Under the pieces are notes generated by a model. The model searched no databases, had not been told where the DNA came from, and worked only from the letters and a program-made list of their open reading frames with translations. Shown here in pieces: positions 34,709 through 43,997 of a stretch of 64,000 bases of DNA. Position 1 is the stretch's first letter. Every line of letters begins with the position of its first letter. The position numbers and the translations under genes were made by a program. This stretch comes from Planctomycetota bacterium (GTDB taxonomy: Bacteria > Planctomycetota > UBA1135 > GCA-002686595): positions 39,544 through 103,543 of the forward strand of contig JAPKBR010000005.1 in NCBI GenBank assembly GCA_028823345.1. The letters run 5' to 3'.

Positions 34709-35542
34709 ATGAAGCGCACCACCATCCTTGCCCTTGCCACCCTGAGCCTCGGTGCATTTGCCAGCACCCGGCAGACCCCTGTTGCATCAGAAGAGAGTCA
34801 AAACCCCAAGCCAGGTGCGCTTGTGGTTGTGGGAGGCGGCGGTACACCCGACGAAGTTCTGTTTGAAGCCCTCGCCCTCACCGGGCACGCAAAACCACAT
34901 GTGGTGATCTTGCCCCAAGCATCAGGGCGTGAAGACAGGGGGCAAAGGACCGCAAAAATGTTCGAGCGCCTTGGGGCAACGAGCATCGACGTGATCGATC
35001 CCCTCGATGAGACTGCGGAAATGCGAGTGGCCAACGCGGATTTGATTTGGTTTCCAGGCGGCGACCAAAACCAACTCTCACGGGAGCTGTCCAGCGCCAA
35101 GTTAATCAACATCATCCACAAGCGCCGCCGTCATGGGGCAGTAGTGGGCGGCACGAGCGCAGGTGCTGCCATCATGAGCAATGTCATGATTGGTGGCCCG
35201 CCAGAACCCGCAGCCCTCATAACCGGCGCCATCAAACCGAGTCGCGGCCTGGGCCTTTGGGCTCCCGTCATTGTCGACCAACACTTTACCCAACGGGACC
35301 GGTTGGCCCGGCTCTTGACCGCGGTACTGGACCAACCCCGTTACATCGGCGTTGGTATCTCGGAAAAGACCGCATGCATTGTGGAAGGCGATGCCTTTCG
35401 AGTCATGGGCGAAGGTCATGTCTTGGTCTATGACGCCCGCTCGGCCAAGATCCCCAAGTTCAAGGAAAAGGGCCTGCAGTCGGGGACAGGCATTCAGCTG
35501 CACCTGCTCCAGGAAGGGGACACCTGGTCCCTGCTCCCCTAA
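34709..35542 (+). CDS. Cyanophycinase-like S51 peptidase, exported
   Basis: 277 residues from the ATG at 34709 (an in-frame start at 34691 is possible). A hydrophobic signal (ILALATLSLGAFAS) precedes the peptidase S51 fold. ALVVVGGGGTPDEVLFEAL opens the fold, FPGGDQNQL follows, and GGTSAGAAIMS carries the nucleophile Ser150. Cyanophycinases cut the Asp-Arg polymer cyanophycin to dipeptides; related exported members have other or unknown peptide substrates. It lies 40 bp after the DUF1080 fusion gene and is probably in the same transcript. Confidence 0.88.
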   Translation: MKRTTILALATLSLGAFASTRQTPVASEESQNPKPGALVVVGGGGTPDEVLFEALALTGHAKPHVVILPQASGREDRGQRTAKMFERLGATSIDVIDPLDETAEMRVANADLIWFPGGDQNQLSRELSSAKLINIIHKRRRHGAVVGGTSAGAAIMSNVMIGGPPEPAALITGAIKPSRGLGLWAPVIVDQHFTQRDRLARLLTAVLDQPRYIGVGISEKTACIVEGDAFRVMGEGHVLVYDARSAKIPKFKEKGLQSGTGIQLHLLQEGDTWSLLP

Positions 35543-35644
35543 AACTTCCTCAAGCTCAAGGCAGAGCGGGTTATGCGGGCCTATCTCAGGGGAGATTCTG
35601 CCCCCGGGCTTACCCCCACCCCGATTCCCGGCTAGAGTCAGGGC

Positions 35645-37567
35645 ATGCGATTGATTGCCTCTGCCTGTTTCCTTGCCCTGACCGCGCTGAGTGCGGCACA
35701 GGAACCCATCAAAGTCCTGATTGTCTCCGGTGCCAACAACCACGACTGGGAATGGACGACACCATCCCTGAACCGCATTCTCAACGAGTCGGGTCGCTTC
35801 CAGGTCGAGGTTACCTACGAGCCCGCGAAGGACCTCGAGGATCTCGAGCGCTTGCAGTCATTCGACGCCATTCTCTTGGACTACAACGGCCCGCGCTGGG
35901 GCGAACCCGCCGAGAGTAATTTCCTCAACGCGGTGCGCTCGGGCCTTGGGGTTTCTGTGGTGCACGCAGCCAACAACGCGTTCCCCGGTTGGGAAGCCTA
36001 TGAGGCCATGGTCTGCCACTGCTGGCGCCAGGGCACGGGTCATGGCCGAGTCCACCCTTTTGATGTGCGCATGGAAGTGCGCGATCACCCAATCACACGC
36101 ACCCTGCCGGATTTGGTCGCCCATCCCGACGAGTTGTACCACCGCCTAGTGCACATGCACGACTGCGGCTTCGAACAGATTGCCAGCGCGTTTTCGGATC
36201 CAAAAACCGGCGGCTCCAATGCTCTTGAGCCCATGATCGTCGTGCGCATGGAAGGCAAGGGACGCATTTTCCATACACCCCTCGGCCATGTGTGGAAGGG
36301 TGGATCTCGCGAAGCCCACGAGGACCCACAATTCGCCGAAGTGATCCGTCGTGGAACCGAATGGGCCGCCACCGGGGATGTACTCGATGGCAGCGCCACT
36401 GCGAATTCCCTTTCCGAAGCCCAGCGCAAAGCGGGCTGGGAGTTGCTCTTTGACGGCAAGAGCCTCGCCGGCTGGGAGAGCAGCGACGGCAAGGACCCGG
36501 GTGCTGGCTGGCAAGTGGTCAACGGCAACCTCCGGCGGGCGGAAGCGGCGGGCGATCTGATCAGCAAGCGCAGCTTCACCGACTTCGAACTGGAATTCGA
36601 ATTCCAACTGGCCAGTGGCACCAACAGCGGCCTCAAGTACCGCGTTCAGCGTGAAGGCAAGCAATGGCTGGGACCGGAGTTCCAAGTATTGGACGACACC
36701 GCGCACCCTAAAGAAGGAGCCAAGCACCTCTGCGCATCCCTTTACGCAGTGCACGCTGCCAACCAGGCCAAGCCCACAGGCCCCCTGCGCTGGCACCAGG
36801 CGCGCATCGTAGCCCAAGGCAATCACCTGGAACACTGGATCGACAACCAGCGGGTGGTGAACACAGACGTGGGCAGCGAAACTTTTGAAGCCGCACGCCA
36901 AGCATCCAAGTTCAGAGGTTTGAACGACTTTGCCAAGGCCAAGGCTGGCCGTTTCTTGATTCAAGATCACGGGGGCGAAGTTTGGTATCGCTCCATGCGC
37001 CTGCGCTCGGGGGAATCACTCCAAGACAAACAGGTCAACCTGTTCAAAGGCGAGGGCCTCGAAGGGTGGACACCCACGGGGAATGCCGAGTGGTCCCGGG
37101 ATGGGGACACGATCATCGGCAAGGTCGATGGTGGCGGGCAGTCTTTTCTACGCACGAATGAAACGTACCAGGACTTTATTTTTGAAGCCGATGTATGGCT
37201 CGAGGTCAAGGGCAACTCTGGCATCCAATTTCGGAGCTATCTGGTCGATGGTCGCCGGGTCTGCGGTTATCAAGCAGAGATCGATCCCTCGGCCCGCTCC
37301 TGGTCCGGCGGAATTTTTAGCGAATGCGAAAATTGGATCCAAAACCTCAAGGACAATCCCCGGGGACGCGCCGCGTTCCAACTAGACGGTTGGAATCGGT
37401 ACCGCATCGAGTGCTTGGGCGATCACTCGCGCATCTGGGTCAACGGCATCCCCACTGCTGACCTACACGATGATCGTTTCAAGTCGGGGTTCATTGCCTT
37501 GCAGGTGCACAACGGCCGACAGGGCACGATTCACTGGCGCAACCCGCGCATGTATGTGCTGAAGTAA
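35645..37567 (+). CDS. ThuA domain protein with two DUF1080 domains, exported
   Basis: 640 residues with a signal peptide (RLIASACFLALTALSAAQ). Residues ~20-245 form a ThuA (trehalose utilisation, class I glutamine amidotransferase-like) domain, with IKVLIVSGANNHDWEWTTPS and VVHAANNAFPGWEAYE. Two DUF1080 domains follow: one from GWELLFDGKSLAGWESSDG (about 263) and one from VNLFKGEGLEGWTPTGNAEW (about 465). Such combinations are common in planctomycetes and are tied to 3-keto-sugar breakdown. It is the last gene of the plus-strand sugar cluster and converges with the dehydrogenase-cytochrome gene. Confidence 0.88.
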   Translation: MRLIASACFLALTALSAAQEPIKVLIVSGANNHDWEWTTPSLNRILNESGRFQVEVTYEPAKDLEDLERLQSFDAILLDYNGPRWGEPAESNFLNAVRSGLGVSVVHAANNAFPGWEAYEAMVCHCWRQGTGHGRVHPFDVRMEVRDHPITRTLPDLVAHPDELYHRLVHMHDCGFEQIASAFSDPKTGGSNALEPMIVVRMEGKGRIFHTPLGHVWKGGSREAHEDPQFAEVIRRGTEWAATGDVLDGSATANSLSEAQRKAGWELLFDGKSLAGWESSDGKDPGAGWQVVNGNLRRAEAAGDLISKRSFTDFELEFEFQLASGTNSGLKYRVQREGKQWLGPEFQVLDDTAHPKEGAKHLCASLYAVHAANQAKPTGPLRWHQARIVAQGNHLEHWIDNQRVVNTDVGSETFEAARQASKFRGLNDFAKAKAGRFLIQDHGGEVWYRSMRLRSGESLQDKQVNLFKGEGLEGWTPTGNAEWSRDGDTIIGKVDGGGQSFLRTNETYQDFIFEADVWLEVKGNSGIQFRSYLVDGRRVCGYQAEIDPSARSWSGGIFSECENWIQNLKDNPRGRAAFQLDGWNRYRIECLGDHSRIWVNGIPTADLHDDRFKSGFIALQVHNGRQGTIHWRNPRMYVLK

Positions 37568-37574
37568 GAGGAAG

Positions 37575-40127
37575 TCACTTCAACTCGAAGGCGTCCAATT
37601 CCTCAATGGACCAAGGCCCCTTGCGTTCGGCAATGGCAGCACGCACGCGAGTCACGAGTTCCGCACCCACCGGGTCCGCCCCATGGCCCCACGCACGCCG
37701 CAGGTAGGTCGCCACGGCAGCCACATCCTCATCGCTGAACGCCATGGCGGGCATGTCTCCATTCCACACCTTGCCGGCCACAGTGATCGGGCCGCTGAGT
37801 CCGTGCAGCAAGAGGGCCGCCAAACGCTCGGGCTTGCCCAGGGGCACGCGCTGATCACGTAGGGGAGGGGCTTGCCCGGGATCCCCTAGTCCAGAGGGCT
37901 GGTGACACGCCGCGCAGATTTGGCCGTACAACTCAGCTCCCCTGGCAAAATCCTGCTCTTCTGACTCGCTGAGCGGACGCAGGCGCCACTCCTCAAATCC
38001 CTTGCGCCCTGGCCAAACAAACGCGGCGGACACCGCGCGCACGTTGGCGGAATCGCTTCCCTGAAGCGCCTCCTCTAGGTCTTCACAAGCAGGGAGGGCG
38101 CGGGCCACGCGCACGGGTCGCGGCTTGCTTTCCGACCCCTTGGGCCGGGACCCCAAGACGCCTCCGGAAATTGCATCAGCGGTCCACGAACCGGACTGTT
38201 GCCGTTCACCGACGAGTTCCAAAAGCCCGTTGATCCGTGGCAAGCTCCCTTCGCGCACAACGCAACGGGCCAAGGAGCGAATCAGTTTAGCGTGGCCGTC
38301 GGTCTTCTTTTCGAGCTCGGGGGATGTGCACAGTTCACCCAAGAACTCCAACTCCCGGCGGTAGACGCCGCTGAGCAATGCCTCCCTGGTTCGGCCCGAT
38401 GGCTCCTGAGACAAGGCTAGGCGCATCATCGCGTGATCACCCTCCTTGGTGCGGGCGCTGCCCAAGCTGTGCAAGACCTGCAACCCCAAGGCTGCATCCC
38501 CTTGGGCGCCCAAGCGAACCACCGCCCGGGTCAACTCCAAGTTCCCAGTGGACAACAAGGCCTCCGATACCCGAACCGCTTGGGCCTGCACCCGGGGGTC
38601 CGAATCCCCAAAGGCCTTGAGCAAGAAACCAGGGCGCAATTCATCGCACCCTTCCAAGGTCCAAAGCCCATGGGCGCGTGCCTCGGGAGAAGAATCTTCA
38701 TCAAGAACCAACGACTCCAACTGATCGCGCACATAGGTGTCCCCGTCGTAGTCCTCGATGATCAAACGTTGAGCCGTACTGCGCAGCCAGCCATTGTCAT
38801 CCTTGAGAGCCGCCACCAACTGGGTCCAGGTCCAATCGCGCATGTTGAGCCCACTGGCCGGCTTCAGGTCCGCTTTCCGAATGCGCCAGATGCGGCCCAA
38901 CGCATGGGGTTTCTCCAGATCACGATCTTCCGCCTGTTTGCGCAAGAATGAAGTCAGGAACAAGCGGTGCTGAATCAAGCCGCGAGCAAGATCCGTCACA
39001 TAAAGGGCTCCATCGGGGCCATCACAAAGGGCGACGGGCCGGAAACGCTCGTCAGTTGACGTCAAGAACTCCTTCCCAGCGATCGGGCGACTCGCTTTCA
39101 GGTTCACACCATCGGTGCTGGCTAGGGTATAGCGCGTGATCAGATTTCCAGTGGGTTCGCAAACGATTGCGCTCCCGCGAAGGGCCTCGCCTAAGCCTCC
39201 GCCACGGATAATGAAGGGAGAGCAAGCTCCGGTGAACGCACGCAAGGTGTAATCATCCCTCAAGGTTCCCCTTTGATAACCACGGTTCACCCCTGGATTG
39301 ATACGCCCGGGAAAAACGCTCCTGTCCCCCACGTAGCCACGGTTGACTCCGCCCACTGTGCCGTGGTTTGGATTGCGAACCGCATAGTGACTGGGCCACG
39401 GGTCCCCTCGCAGGGGATCTGAATTCGTGTTGTAGTAGGCCCGGCCCCAGTCATCAAAAGCCACGCCCCATTGGCCTCCGCCAGCGGTTACGCCGCGCAC
39501 CAGTTCCTCTCCGTCCCAACGATAGCGCGCGCTGGATTTGACGCAACGAAACCAATTGTCCAGGCCCAAGACCAGTCCATTGATTGCGTGCTCGGGGCTT
39601 CCAATTCCGCCAAGGGATGTGTCGAACACCCGAGTCTGGTCGGCTCGCCCATCCCCGTCCGTGTCCATGGCGTGCATCAACACCGGGGGCGCAATGATCA
39701 AGGCACCACCTCGGGTTGGTACGACCGCCCGGGGCATGACCAGGTTATCTAGGAACTCCACTCGCTTATCCATGACCCCATCCCCGTCCGTATCTTCCAG
39801 CACAGCGATACGGCCGATGGGCTGATCTTCGCCCTTGCCGTCCGCGTTCGGCATGTAGCCCCGCATTTCGCAAACCCAAAGCCGCCCCTGTTCGTCAAAA
39901 CTGATCTGGACCGGATCCACCACTAGGGGCTCGGAAGCCACCAACTCAACCACCAAATCCCCCTCGAGTACAAACCCAGCAAGCTGCTCGGCTGGGGAAA
40001 TCACTGGCGCAGCTGGCACGACCAGATCATCCGGCAGGGGCGCTTGGTTCTCTCCCTTGCGGTCGCCGTTCTGGGCGCAGAGGGGTGCAATGAGGGTCAG
40101 AGCTGCAAGTTGGAGGATTCGTGCCAT
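37575..40127 (-). CDS. PVC-type membrane-bound dehydrogenase with C-terminal cytochrome c
   Basis: 850 residues. A signal peptide (RILQLAALTLIAPLCAQ) leads into the propeller domain seen in planctomycete membrane-bound dehydrogenases (ISFDEQGRLWVCEMRGYMPN, LEDTDGDGVMDKRVEF, Asp-rich loops likely binding calcium). A HEAT-like helical middle follows. The end is a mono-haem cytochrome c with CAACH at Cys738-His742 and a probable axial Met in GDMPAMAF. It should oxidise a sugar or alcohol in the periplasm and pass electrons through its own haem. It faces the ThuA gene across 7 bp. Confidence 0.88.
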   Translation of the reverse strand: MARILQLAALTLIAPLCAQNGDRKGENQAPLPDDLVVPAAPVISPAEQLAGFVLEGDLVVELVASEPLVVDPVQISFDEQGRLWVCEMRGYMPNADGKGEDQPIGRIAVLEDTDGDGVMDKRVEFLDNLVMPRAVVPTRGGALIIAPPVLMHAMDTDGDGRADQTRVFDTSLGGIGSPEHAINGLVLGLDNWFRCVKSSARYRWDGEELVRGVTAGGGQWGVAFDDWGRAYYNTNSDPLRGDPWPSHYAVRNPNHGTVGGVNRGYVGDRSVFPGRINPGVNRGYQRGTLRDDYTLRAFTGACSPFIIRGGGLGEALRGSAIVCEPTGNLITRYTLASTDGVNLKASRPIAGKEFLTSTDERFRPVALCDGPDGALYVTDLARGLIQHRLFLTSFLRKQAEDRDLEKPHALGRIWRIRKADLKPASGLNMRDWTWTQLVAALKDDNGWLRSTAQRLIIEDYDGDTYVRDQLESLVLDEDSSPEARAHGLWTLEGCDELRPGFLLKAFGDSDPRVQAQAVRVSEALLSTGNLELTRAVVRLGAQGDAALGLQVLHSLGSARTKEGDHAMMRLALSQEPSGRTREALLSGVYRRELEFLGELCTSPELEKKTDGHAKLIRSLARCVVREGSLPRINGLLELVGERQQSGSWTADAISGGVLGSRPKGSESKPRPVRVARALPACEDLEEALQGSDSANVRAVSAAFVWPGRKGFEEWRLRPLSESEEQDFARGAELYGQICAACHQPSGLGDPGQAPPLRDQRVPLGKPERLAALLLHGLSGPITVAGKVWNGDMPAMAFSDEDVAAVATYLRRAWGHGADPVGAELVTRVRAAIAERKGPWSIEELDAFELK

Positions 40128-40214
40128 AGAAGAGCCCTATCATGGCAAAGTCCCCACTCCCTGTAGTTTAGAATCACCCTCCCTGCGCACCAGATCGGGC
40201 GCAGATAATAGATC

Positions 40215-40490
40215 ATGCAAGACAACATCATGGACGCACCTCACGGGATGAACCTCGTGATCGAATGCAACGACGGCTCGATCGTCATCGGACGCTTTGA
40301 CTCCTCCAACGGCTTTGAGGTCATTATGCACGATGTAGACCTCTACGACCCCGCCAGCAGCGGTGACTCACAAGCCTGGGTACGCGAAACCGCCACCTAT
40401 GGGGTAGACGTGAAGCACCGGGATTGGAACGTGGATGCACACACGGTCAAGAGCTGGACGCCCCTTGGCGATATCGAAAAACTCGTGTAG
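40215..40490 (+). CDS. Small protein of unknown function
   Basis: 91 residues, with starts possible at 40215 or at the Met five codons later. The sequence MNLVIECNDGSIVIGRFDSS and the following GFEVIMHDVDLYDP read like a small beta-barrel. No signal, membrane segment or Cys pair beyond one Cys is seen. The frame has normal coding character for this genome and sits alone between two divergent or convergent larger genes. It is likely real; the function is unknown. Confidence 0.7.
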   Translation: MQDNIMDAPHGMNLVIECNDGSIVIGRFDSSNGFEVIMHDVDLYDPASSGDSQAWVRETATYGVDVKHRDWNVDAHTVKSWTPLGDIEKLV

Positions 40491-40498
40491 GCCGCGAG

Positions 40499-42412
40499 TC
40501 AACGATCCACAAAAACACCGCGGCCGCTGACCCCGGTCTCGGTTCCCGTATCCGTGATGGACTCAGAAGTGTGCAGGCTTTCGTCGCCCACCCAGTCAGG
40601 AGCCGAACTCGGATAGGAATCCTGGGCTCCTCCCGCGTCGAGAAAAATCCCAAGGCTCATGCTGCCTCGCCCAAGGTCTTGGGGATGCCCTGCCTGACCA
40701 AAGGCCGGATCTCCAGCGCTCACATAGGTGTCCTTGCCCGCACCGTCCATAAAACATGCGAGGGAGGTGATCGTCGCGCCGCCCAAGCAAATCCCCCCAC
40801 CTCGATAGGTGTCGTCCCCTTCGCGATCTGCAAAGAACGACATGCTCAGGTCCCAGTTCCCCGCAATCCCCGCGGTGCTGGCAGCGATCCAAGAGTCATC
40901 GCCACCATCGTCGAGCACGATGCCCACGCCGAAGTGCGCGCCTGTAGCAATTCCATAGCGACTTGCCTCGGTGGAATCATTTCCACCCATATCCCGCACG
41001 ATGCCGACTCCAAAGAAGTATCCCATGCCGCAACCAAACTCCCCCACCTGGTTGATGTCATCGCCTGCGCAATCCACCATCAGGCCCCAGCCACCTGCCA
41101 ATTGGGGGAGGGACAAGTCCAACATGCGAAAGCCAAGACCAGCACCCATGGAGGCCGCGTTGAACTCACCCTTGGTGCCATAGTGCGAGGGGTAAACCCC
41201 GCGGGCCACGCGCTTGTCATTGCCGGCCCCGTCCACCAAAAGGCCAACGCTAAGGGGACCACCAAAGCCAAGCGAATAGAGCGGCGAGGTCATTTGGTCC
41301 GAACCCAATCGATCCAGACAAAGGCCCACACCAAAGACAGCCGACCCCAGCGCATAGGAGTCCGCCGTATAAACATCGTCCCCGTCATAGTCCACCAGCA
41401 CGCCCACCCCAAGAGCACCTGCTCCACAAGCGAGACGGCCGCCCTCGTAAGTGTCGTCCCCTGAGTGATCCACAAGCACGCTCACGCCCACCATCCCCGC
41501 GCCCAGGCCAGCACCTTCGGTGGCTTGATAGTGGTCGGTTCCGGATCGATCCACGATTAGATTCACCGGCACCTTGGCACTACTTCGAGTGGCGCGGCCA
41601 GAGTAAAAGTCATCACCACCAAGGTCCAAGATATAGGCCACGTCCGCGTCATAGCGATTGGGTCCGCGGTCACCGATCAAGACCCAGCCATGTGGAGTCT
41701 CCACTGCCATACGCAGGTCCCCGGTCACACCCTCTGGTCGGGGACCGCGAAAAATTCCAGGGGAGACGTTTTCCAAGGTGCTCGCGCTTTGCGGCATGCT
41801 CCAGAAAAGCAACTCACAAGCGATGGTCAGCAAAGATGCTCGATCCAGCCGCGCTGCCTTGGCGGACAGCTCGCGATGGGCTTCCTCCTCATGCACATAG
41901 ACTGTCTGACTCAGACTTTCGAGCAAAGCATTCATGCTGGCTTCAAGCTCTGCACGCTCGCCCACATTCTTGAAAGCGGCTTCACATCGCTGAGCCAAAT
42001 CTCGGAGGTGCGGCACAAGCGCCGGCTCCTGAGAAGGTTGCTGGCCGGGAATCGGGGTGGGCAGCCCAAGGATGCTCGCCGCCTCAGCGAGCACAAGATC
42101 CCAACTGCCACGGACACCATGTTGAGCCATGCGGTCGGTTCGCTGCAACGCATCAACAGGCGCGTCAAAAGGTTGCGCGAATAACTTCCCTGTTGCGGTC
42201 GGCAAAACGCGCGGTCGAGCCCGTTCCATGTGCTTCGCCCAAGCCTGAACTAGGTTCTTTTCAGTGGTGTGAAGTTCATTTGCAGAAACCAGGGCGCGGG
42301 CCTGACCAAAGATTTCCCAATCACTCTGGGCCGTCTGGGCTGGAGCCGCCAAGCCGGGGGCGACCAGGACAACGAGCGCACAAGGGACAACAGGAAACAA
42401 GTGGGGAACCAT
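40499..42412 (-). CDS. Secreted protein with about twelve GDD-type repeats
   Basis: 637 residues from the ATG at 42412. A signal peptide (FPVVPCALVVLVAPGLAAPA) precedes ~250 mostly helical residues. From about residue 270 the protein is a chain of ~26-50-residue repeats, each with D-x-x-G-x-D-x-Y or a variant: DLGGDDFY, DRSGTDHY, DHSGDDTY, DYDGDDVY, DREGDDTY, DGAGKDTY and others, joined by Gly-rich strands such as GAGMVGVSVLVD. This pattern suggests a beta-solenoid with repeated acidic turns, perhaps calcium-binding. I do not recognise the family by function. It is divergent from the sulfatase-fold gene. Confidence 0.75.
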   Translation of the reverse strand: MVPHLFPVVPCALVVLVAPGLAAPAQTAQSDWEIFGQARALVSANELHTTEKNLVQAWAKHMERARPRVLPTATGKLFAQPFDAPVDALQRTDRMAQHGVRGSWDLVLAEAASILGLPTPIPGQQPSQEPALVPHLRDLAQRCEAAFKNVGERAELEASMNALLESLSQTVYVHEEEAHRELSAKAARLDRASLLTIACELLFWSMPQSASTLENVSPGIFRGPRPEGVTGDLRMAVETPHGWVLIGDRGPNRYDADVAYILDLGGDDFYSGRATRSSAKVPVNLIVDRSGTDHYQATEGAGLGAGMVGVSVLVDHSGDDTYEGGRLACGAGALGVGVLVDYDGDDVYTADSYALGSAVFGVGLCLDRLGSDQMTSPLYSLGFGGPLSVGLLVDGAGNDKRVARGVYPSHYGTKGEFNAASMGAGLGFRMLDLSLPQLAGGWGLMVDCAGDDINQVGEFGCGMGYFFGVGIVRDMGGNDSTEASRYGIATGAHFGVGIVLDDGGDDSWIAASTAGIAGNWDLSMSFFADREGDDTYRGGGICLGGATITSLACFMDGAGKDTYVSAGDPAFGQAGHPQDLGRGSMSLGIFLDAGGAQDSYPSSAPDWVGDESLHTSESITDTGTETGVSGRGVFVDR

Positions 42413-42457
42413 GGGCTTAGGATAGCTCCTCGCCACCAATGGAGTAGGCTGAAGACC

Positions 42458-43906
42458 ATGACAAGGGCTAGGACAGACAAACACAGAGACCGTACCCGTG
42501 GAAAACACCCAATGGCTTGGGCCATCCTTGGGTTGGTGTGCTGCGCTGTGTCCTCCTGCGGGGAGCCCGAGACGCCCCCCAGCAATGCGGCCAAGGGAAA
42601 AGGTGCGAGTCCCAACCGGCCCAATATTCTGCTGATCGTGGTGGACACCCTGCGGCGGGATCACCTCTCCTGCTATGGGCACCCGGTCAATACCAGTCCG
42701 GCCATCGATGCCTTGGCCGCAAAGAGCGTGGTCTACAACCGCGCCTATGCCCAAGCACCCTGGACCACCCCTTCCCTCGCTGCCCTACTCAGTTCGCGCT
42801 ACCCCACCGCGCTCGGAATCAAAGGCGACCGCTCCGCCCTCTCCCCGGACCTGGTCCTACTACCCGAAGTCCTGCAAGAAGCTGGCTACGAAACCGCCGC
42901 GGTCGTCAGCCACTCCTTTTGTTCATCCCGCTGGGGTTTTGACCAGGGGTTCAACGCCTTTGACGAGACCAATGTACTTGGACACGCGGCAGTCACCAGC
43001 GAAGGTGTCAGCGATCAAGGCCTTGCCTTTCTTCAAACCCAAGAAGACGCGCAAGAGCCATGGTTCCTGTGGCTGCACTACTTCGACCCCCACTGTGCCT
43101 ACATCGAACAAGAAGGATCTCCCACCCCACCGAACGACTATGCGGGACTGGTTAAAAGCGGTCAACTGTATCAGGAGCTATGGCAAGCACGGCGCGACTT
43201 GAGCGAGGACGACTACAACGAGCTGCGGCGGTTGTACGATTCTGAAATCCGCCACACGGACGAGCACATCGGTCGAGTCCTGGACCACCTCGAACGCACG
43301 GGTGCCATGGACAACACGATCATCGTGTTCACCGCTGATCACGGGGAAGAGTTCGGCGATCACGGCAGCATTGGCCACGCGCGTACCTTGCATGAGGAAC
43401 TGATTGGCGTGCCGCTGATCGCCCACATCCCCGGGATAGCACCCACCACCGTTGAACAACCGGTGGCCTTGATCGATGTGTACCCGACGCTCTTGAGCGC
43501 CCTCGGTCTGCCCCCTCAGCAAGGGATGGAAGGCCGAGACATTCGCCCCGGATCCGCCCAGATAGACCAACCGCGTGTAATCTTCAGCGAGACCAATCGA
43601 GGTGGAAAGCTGAGGGCGGCAATCTCGGGCAACCTAAAAATCGTGACCCGGGGACGCTTTGGGCAACTCACCGCTTTCGATTTAGAGAACGACCCAACCG
43701 AAGCCAAGCCACTCGACAACCGTCAACATGCGGGGGTCTTGGCCCTCGCCCCGCTGCTTGCCCAATGGGGAGAACGGATGCGAGCGGAAGCCATACCTGA
43801 GCACACGGTGGACCTGACTGGCGACGATCAGTCCCAGTTGGAACAGCTCGGGTATGGGGGCGACGATGAGGAGACACCTCGCCGCGGCCGGAAGCGCAAG
43901 GACTAG
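42458..43906 (+). CDS. Sulfatase-fold lipoprotein with Thr at the nucleophile position
   Basis: 482 residues from the ATG at 42458; the ATG at 42512 (MAWAILGL) is also possible. The lipobox is LVCCAVSSC. The sulfatase core is present: NILLIVVDTLRRDHLSCYG, VFTADHGEEFGDHG and YFDPHCAY. In place of the C/S-x-P-S-R signature used to make formylglycine it reads TTPSL at residues 103-107, so Thr103 takes the nucleophile place and Arg is lost. This resembles phosphotransferases or phosphodiesterases of the alkaline phosphatase superfamily more than sulfatases. The substrate is unknown. Confidence 0.85.
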   Translation: MTRARTDKHRDRTRGKHPMAWAILGLVCCAVSSCGEPETPPSNAAKGKGASPNRPNILLIVVDTLRRDHLSCYGHPVNTSPAIDALAAKSVVYNRAYAQAPWTTPSLAALLSSRYPTALGIKGDRSALSPDLVLLPEVLQEAGYETAAVVSHSFCSSRWGFDQGFNAFDETNVLGHAAVTSEGVSDQGLAFLQTQEDAQEPWFLWLHYFDPHCAYIEQEGSPTPPNDYAGLVKSGQLYQELWQARRDLSEDDYNELRRLYDSEIRHTDEHIGRVLDHLERTGAMDNTIIVFTADHGEEFGDHGSIGHARTLHEELIGVPLIAHIPGIAPTTVEQPVALIDVYPTLLSALGLPPQQGMEGRDIRPGSAQIDQPRVIFSETNRGGKLRAAISGNLKIVTRGRFGQLTAFDLENDPTEAKPLDNRQHAGVLALAPLLAQWGERMRAEAIPEHTVDLTGDDQSQLEQLGYGGDDEETPRRGRKRKD

Positions 43907-43937
43907 GCACCTTCAGGCCCAATCGAATCCAAAACAA

Positions 43938-43978
43938 AACGGCCGGCCACCCAAAGAGGTGACCGGCCGTTGATTTTT
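43938..43978. terminator. Intrinsic terminator between sulfatase-fold gene and korB
   Basis: A 9-bp stem AACGGCCGG/CCGGCCGTT (43938-43946 with 43963-43971) is followed by GATTTTT on the plus strand. On the minus strand, it is followed by TTTTG. It lies between convergent genes and probably serves both. Confidence 0.88.
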
Positions 43979-43997
43979 AAACTTCGTAGAAGCGCGC

